Positions 43,078 through 45,973 of a stretch of DNA of 45,973 nucleotides are shown here, piece by piece. How positions within the stretch are numbered: the first letter of the stretch is position 1; the number at the start of each line of letters is the position of its first letter. Origin of the DNA: CAZAMP01 sp964486455 (GTDB lineage: Bacteria > Eisenbacteria > RBG-16-71-46 > CAZAMP01); contig CAZAMP010000035.1 of the NCBI GenBank assembly GCA_964486455.1, positions 1-45,973 of the forward strand. Direction: 5' to 3'. The position numbers were made by a program, and so were the translations under genes. The notes beneath the pieces are model-generated. The model worked only from the letters and a program-made list of their open reading frames with translations, had not been told where the DNA came from and made no database searches.

Positions 43078-43334
43078 GAATGCACCTCTATCGGTCTGCC
43101 CGGCCCGGCTCGCCCCCATGATCAGAGGGCGGTACCGGTTTGATTTCGGGGGATCCTGACAGAAGGGGATCATGGGTTCAAGCATCGGGTGGCGCCTCGT
43201 GGCGCGGAAGCGCCCGGATCCCGGCGGGAGAGAGCGGACCCCATTGCCGCCCCCGCGTCGCTGGCATAGACTCCGAGCAACATACCGACATCGACCGTCC
43301 GGTGCGTGTTCCGGCGCGAACGAGGGAGGAAACC

Positions 43335-43853
43335 GTGGAAAGGCTCGTGGATAGGATGATTCTGGCAGCGAAACTCGACACCCACCTATACGAGGAGGTC
43401 GAGGCCGATCGCAATGCCACCCGCGACGCCATGCTCGTCGTGCTGATCTCGAGCCTGGCCGCCGGCATCGGGGGCATATCGCGCGGTGGATTCCTGGGCC
43501 TTATCGTGGGCCTGCTCGCCGCTCTCGTGGGTTGGGTCATCTGGGCAGCGCTCATCTATTTCATCGGGACGCGCCTTCTTCCGGAGCCCCAGACCAGGGC
43601 CGACGTGGGCGAGCTTCTTCGCACGATCGGCTTTGCCATGTCGCCGGGCGTCATCCGGGTGCTGGCGATCGTCCCGTTTCTCGGCTGGATCGTAAATCTG
43701 GTCGCAACGATCTGGATGATCAGCGCAATGATCATCGCGGTCCGGCAGGCGCTCGACTACACGAGCACGCTTCGCGCGGCGGCCGTGTGTCTGATCGGCT
43801 TCGTCGCCTACTTCGTGTTTGCGATGGTGATATCGGGCGTATTCGGTCTGTAG
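43335..43853 (+). CDS. YIP1-family integral membrane protein
   Basis: 172 residues from the GTG at 43335, picked because GGGAGG lies 5 nt upstream; longer in-frame starts have no such site. After a short amphipathic N-terminus (ILAAKLDTHLYEEVEADRNAT) come about five membrane segments (AMLVVLISSLAAGIGGI; FLGLIVGLLAALVGWVIWAAL; VIRVLAIVPFLGWIVNLVATIW; AAAVCLIGFVAYFVFAMVIS and a shorter one). Between segments two and three is GTRLLPEPQTRADVGELLRTIGFAMSPG (in part), the pattern that marks bacterial YIP1-domain proteins. Function unknown. It is transcribed toward the MmgE/PrpD gene with a 197-bp gap. Confidence 0.82.
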   Translation: MERLVDRMILAAKLDTHLYEEVEADRNATRDAMLVVLISSLAAGIGGISRGGFLGLIVGLLAALVGWVIWAALIYFIGTRLLPEPQTRADVGELLRTIGFAMSPGVIRVLAIVPFLGWIVNLVATIWMISAMIIAVRQALDYTSTLRAAAVCLIGFVAYFVFAMVISGVFGL

Positions 43854-44050
43854 GGATCTCGTCAGTCTTTGCCGGTGTCGGCCCGGCGCGGGCCCGTCCG
43901 GGCAATCTCGCAGATTGCATTCCCGCTCACGCGGTCATATCATCTCACGTTTCGAATCGGCCCACATGGGGCGCTCAAGGGCCTGTGGAGCCGGCCTCCG
44001 GCGTCGGCCGCTTGCGCGTCCCCACGGAACATAAAGAGGAGTGATCAACT

Positions 44051-45430
44051 ATGTCCGACGTCAGCCTGTCACGTCAGATCGCCCGCTTTGCGCTGAACCT
44101 CAAATACGAAGACCTCTCGCCCGAGGTCGTCGAGTGCACGAAGCGCTTCATCTATGATTCGATGGGGTGCGCCTTCGGCGGATACGCTACCGAAGACGTC
44201 GAGATCGTGCTCGACATCATTCGTGAGCAGGGTGGCGTCGAAGAGGCCACGATCATCGGTTCGGGCGAGCGCACGTCCGCGTATTACGCTTCGCTGGCCA
44301 ATGCGCTCATGATCCGCGCCCTCGACTACAACGACATCTACTGGAAGGAAGATCCCAGTCACCCGAGCGATCTCATGTCCGCCGCTTTCAGCGTGGCGGA
44401 GAAGATGAAGCGGAACGGAAAGGACCTCATCACCGCGATCGTGCTCGCGTACGAGATCGAGATGCGGCTCTGCGAGTTCGCGGTGCCGGGCATTCGCGAG
44501 CGAAAGTGGCATCATGCGACGCTGACGCAGTTCGTCTCGCCGCTGGTTGCCGGAATGCTGTTGGGCCTCAGCGAAGACCAGCTCGTCGACGCCGTCGGCA
44601 TCAACGCCTCACACAACTACTCGCCGGGCGTCGTGACGGCGGGCAAGCTCACCATGATGAAGAACACCGTCGACCCGATGGCAACTCAGAGCGGCGTGTT
44701 TGCCGCGCTCATGGCTCAGAAGGGCTATCACGGTCCCGAGACCATCTATGAGGGCAAGGAAGCCCTCATGGCCGTGTTCGGGCCCGACTGGGACACGGAC
44801 AAGCTGGTGGGGGGGCTCGGGGAGTCGTTCAAGATCCTCGATTGCTCGATGAAGGCCTTCCCGACCGAGGCGCTCACGCACTCGCACATCACCGCCACGT
44901 TGAAGACGATCATCGACAACGACATCAAGCCGGAAGAGATCGAGATGGTCACGGTGACCACGATCGCCCGCGCGACCGACATCCTCTTCGATCCCGAGAA
45001 ATACCGTCCGAAGACGCGCGAGACGGCCGATCACAGTCTCCCCTACTGCATCGCGGCCGCGATCGTCGATCGGAAGATCACCACGGACCAGTTCAGTGAT
45101 GAGCGCATCCAGGACCCCGCGATCCAGGCCGTGCTTCCGAAGATCAAGGGTGAGGCGAGCGAGGAGTTCGAGAAAATGTTCCCGGCGAAGCAGCCGTCCA
45201 AGGTCACGGTCGTCACGACGGATGGCCGTTCGCTGAGCTCCAGCGTGGATTATCCGAAAGGAGACCCGCGCGAGCCGATGACGGACGAAGAGCTGCGCCA
45301 CAAGTTCACTGCCCTTGCTGCGCCGTTCGCCGGCACGGGTGCCCAGCAGAAGATGCGGGACGGCATCTGGGACCTGGAGAGCTTCGGGGACACGGGCGAC
45401 TTCATGCGTCTCTTCGTCGCGGAGGTCTGA
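44051..45430 (+). CDS. MmgE/PrpD family protein
   Basis: 459 residues; ATG preceded by AGAGGAG. Full-length member of the 2-methylcitrate dehydratase/aconitate decarboxylase superfamily: all-helical N-terminal part (LSRQIARFALNLKYEDLSPE, DSMGCAFGGY, NALMIRALDYND, HPSDLMSAAFSVAEKM) and a C-terminal alpha/beta part (DHSLPYCIAAAIVDRKIT, SKVTVVTTDGR, YPKGDPREPMTDEELRHKF). PrpD removes water from 2-methylcitrate in propionate breakdown. No prpB, prpC or acnD is adjacent, so the substrate here is open; other members act as isomerases or decarboxylases. The nearby citrate lyase genes are 11 kb away and not obviously linked. Confidence 0.92.
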   Translation: MSDVSLSRQIARFALNLKYEDLSPEVVECTKRFIYDSMGCAFGGYATEDVEIVLDIIREQGGVEEATIIGSGERTSAYYASLANALMIRALDYNDIYWKEDPSHPSDLMSAAFSVAEKMKRNGKDLITAIVLAYEIEMRLCEFAVPGIRERKWHHATLTQFVSPLVAGMLLGLSEDQLVDAVGINASHNYSPGVVTAGKLTMMKNTVDPMATQSGVFAALMAQKGYHGPETIYEGKEALMAVFGPDWDTDKLVGGLGESFKILDCSMKAFPTEALTHSHITATLKTIIDNDIKPEEIEMVTVTTIARATDILFDPEKYRPKTRETADHSLPYCIAAAIVDRKITTDQFSDERIQDPAIQAVLPKIKGEASEEFEKMFPAKQPSKVTVVTTDGRSLSSSVDYPKGDPREPMTDEELRHKFTALAAPFAGTGAQQKMRDGIWDLESFGDTGDFMRLFVAEV

Positions 45431-45520
45431 TCAGCCGTCCACCCGCTTGTTCTGATCAGAAGGCGCGCTCTGGCGGCTGCCGTCGCGAGGTCGCGCCTTT
45501 CGCTGCTCAGAAGACCGTCT

Positions 45521-45653
45521 GTCGGCCCGCGGACCTCTCGCGGTCCGGCAGCCCCTTCGGCGACCGGCGGACCTTTCGGCTACCCGCAGAGCCTTCACTT
45601 GCCGGCGAACCCTTCGGCGACTGGCAGACCCCCGCTGGCCGGTGGAGCTTCCA
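45521..45653. repeat. degenerate 19-nt tandem repeat, seven units
   Basis: Seven back-to-back 19-nt units with consensus close to GGCGACCGGCGGACCCTTC, best seen at 45559-45577, 45578-45596, 45597-45615 and 45616-45634. Weaker copies may extend upstream to about 45483. There are no spacers between units, so it is not a CRISPR, and 19 is not a multiple of 3, so it is not a coding repeat. Confidence 0.75.
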
Positions 45654-45777
45654 CCGCTCTCGGCTCTCGTCGCCATCACGTAGACTCCCATCACGTAGAC
45701 TTGTGGAGCCAGCCGAGGCACTGCGCTCTCTCGCCGATGCATCGCATCGTCCGTAACATAGTACTGTATAGCTTTTT

Positions 45778-45798
45778 AGACAGCGATCGGCGCTGTCT
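45778..45798 (+). terminator. possible hairpin terminator
   Basis: AGACAGCG ... CGCTGTCT forms an 8-bp stem with a 5-nt loop (ATCGG) and is followed by TTC, a weak U-run. It may end transcripts from the MmgE/PrpD gene about 350 nt upstream, or may be a regulatory hairpin before the next gene. Confidence 0.35.
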
Positions 45799-45914
45799 TT
45801 CGCCTGCCGGTCGCCTGGCATTCTTCGCGATTTCTCCTTGCTCATCTGAGCAGTCTCCGCTAATCTGACCTTCCCCGGTCTCTCTCCCTAGCCCTATCCA
45901 GGAAGGAGAGGCCA

Positions 45915-45973
45915 TGCGAACGTATCGTCCAGCCAGTGCCCCGGCCTATCGCCCCGGCCTACCTGCCTCCGAG
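45915..45973 (+). CDS. start of a gene cut by the window end
   Basis: An ATG at 45915 follows a strong GGAAGGAGAGG ribosome-binding site, and the frame stays open for the remaining 19 codons (MRTYRPASAPAYRPGLPAS). The fragment is too short to identify; it is rich in Pro, Ala and Tyr and does not look like a signal peptide. Confidence 0.55.

Larger units (their letters stand above)
45431..45914. other. 484-bp intergenic region with tandem repeat
   Basis: No convincing gene: open frames have no ribosome-binding site and simply read through the repeat array. It contains a degenerate 19-nt tandem repeat (45521-45653), an 8-bp hairpin (45778-45798) and an A/T-richer stretch around 45755-45780. 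Confidence 0.55.

Noticed and set aside
45521..45653. CRISPR array
   Set aside because: Units are 19 nt, adjacent without spacers, and degenerate; no cas genes nearby.

Overview
This is a high-GC bacterial window, almost fully coding, with about 31 genes on both strands, several ATGA or zero-gap junctions, and mostly clear Shine-Dalgarno sites. Five secreted proteins end in the same FlgD-like Ig domain (short 'NPF/NPSG ... F..GR.VR.L ... G.Y(F/Y).R' pattern) used as a C-terminal sorting or anchoring module in FCB-group bacteria. With the high GC, the C10/S8/M14 secreted peptidases and an archaeal-type threonyl-tRNA synthetase, this suggests an uncultured FCB-like lineage (Eisenbacteria/Krumholzibacteriota/Latescibacterota type). 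That placement is inference; no rRNA or tRNA gene is visible.

Layout. 0.3-6.6 kb (minus strand): secreted C10 peptidase with a beta-helix, a Fis-type AAA+ regulator, and a sulfatase-fold/TPR lipoprotein. 6.6-21.4 kb: mixed housekeeping and accessory genes: isochorismatase-fold hydrolase, class V aminotransferase, polA, a membrane methyltransferase coupled to dimethylargininase, a truncated arylamine N-acetyltransferase remnant, a DUF1028 protein, a PDZ/alpha-beta-hydrolase-fold protein without its nucleophile, proS, and two tandem M14 carboxypeptidases of which the first has lost its zinc site. 21.7-29.3 kb: a block of exported proteins with FlgD-like tails. 29.3-33.5 kb: rtcA, a DUF1858 protein and a citrate-lyase pair (citD-citE fusion plus citF). 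33.7-40.5 kb: glycan-modification genes (two large fused glycosyltransferases facing a minus-strand GT4/sulfotransferase/GT2 run, the sulfotransferase frameshifted). 40.7-46.0 kb: a hypothetical protein, archaeal-type thrS, a YIP1 membrane protein, an MmgE/PrpD protein, a 19-nt tandem repeat and the start of one more gene.

Most striking observation: the gene at 23370-25415 is interrupted by one in-frame TGA (24792-24794) exactly where its tandem paralogue (25428-26426) has the first cysteine of a thioredoxin CxxC motif. Reading continues in frame through the rest of the redoxin domain and the FlgD tail. A perfect 6-bp hairpin with a G-initial 7-nt loop begins 9 nt after the TGA, the expected geometry of a bacterial SECIS. 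This is most simply a large secreted selenoprotein (LVIVD propeller + Ig-like + UxxC redoxin + FlgD tail) followed directly by its cysteine counterpart. No selenocysteine machinery (selA/B/C/D) is in the window, so decoding depends on genes elsewhere.
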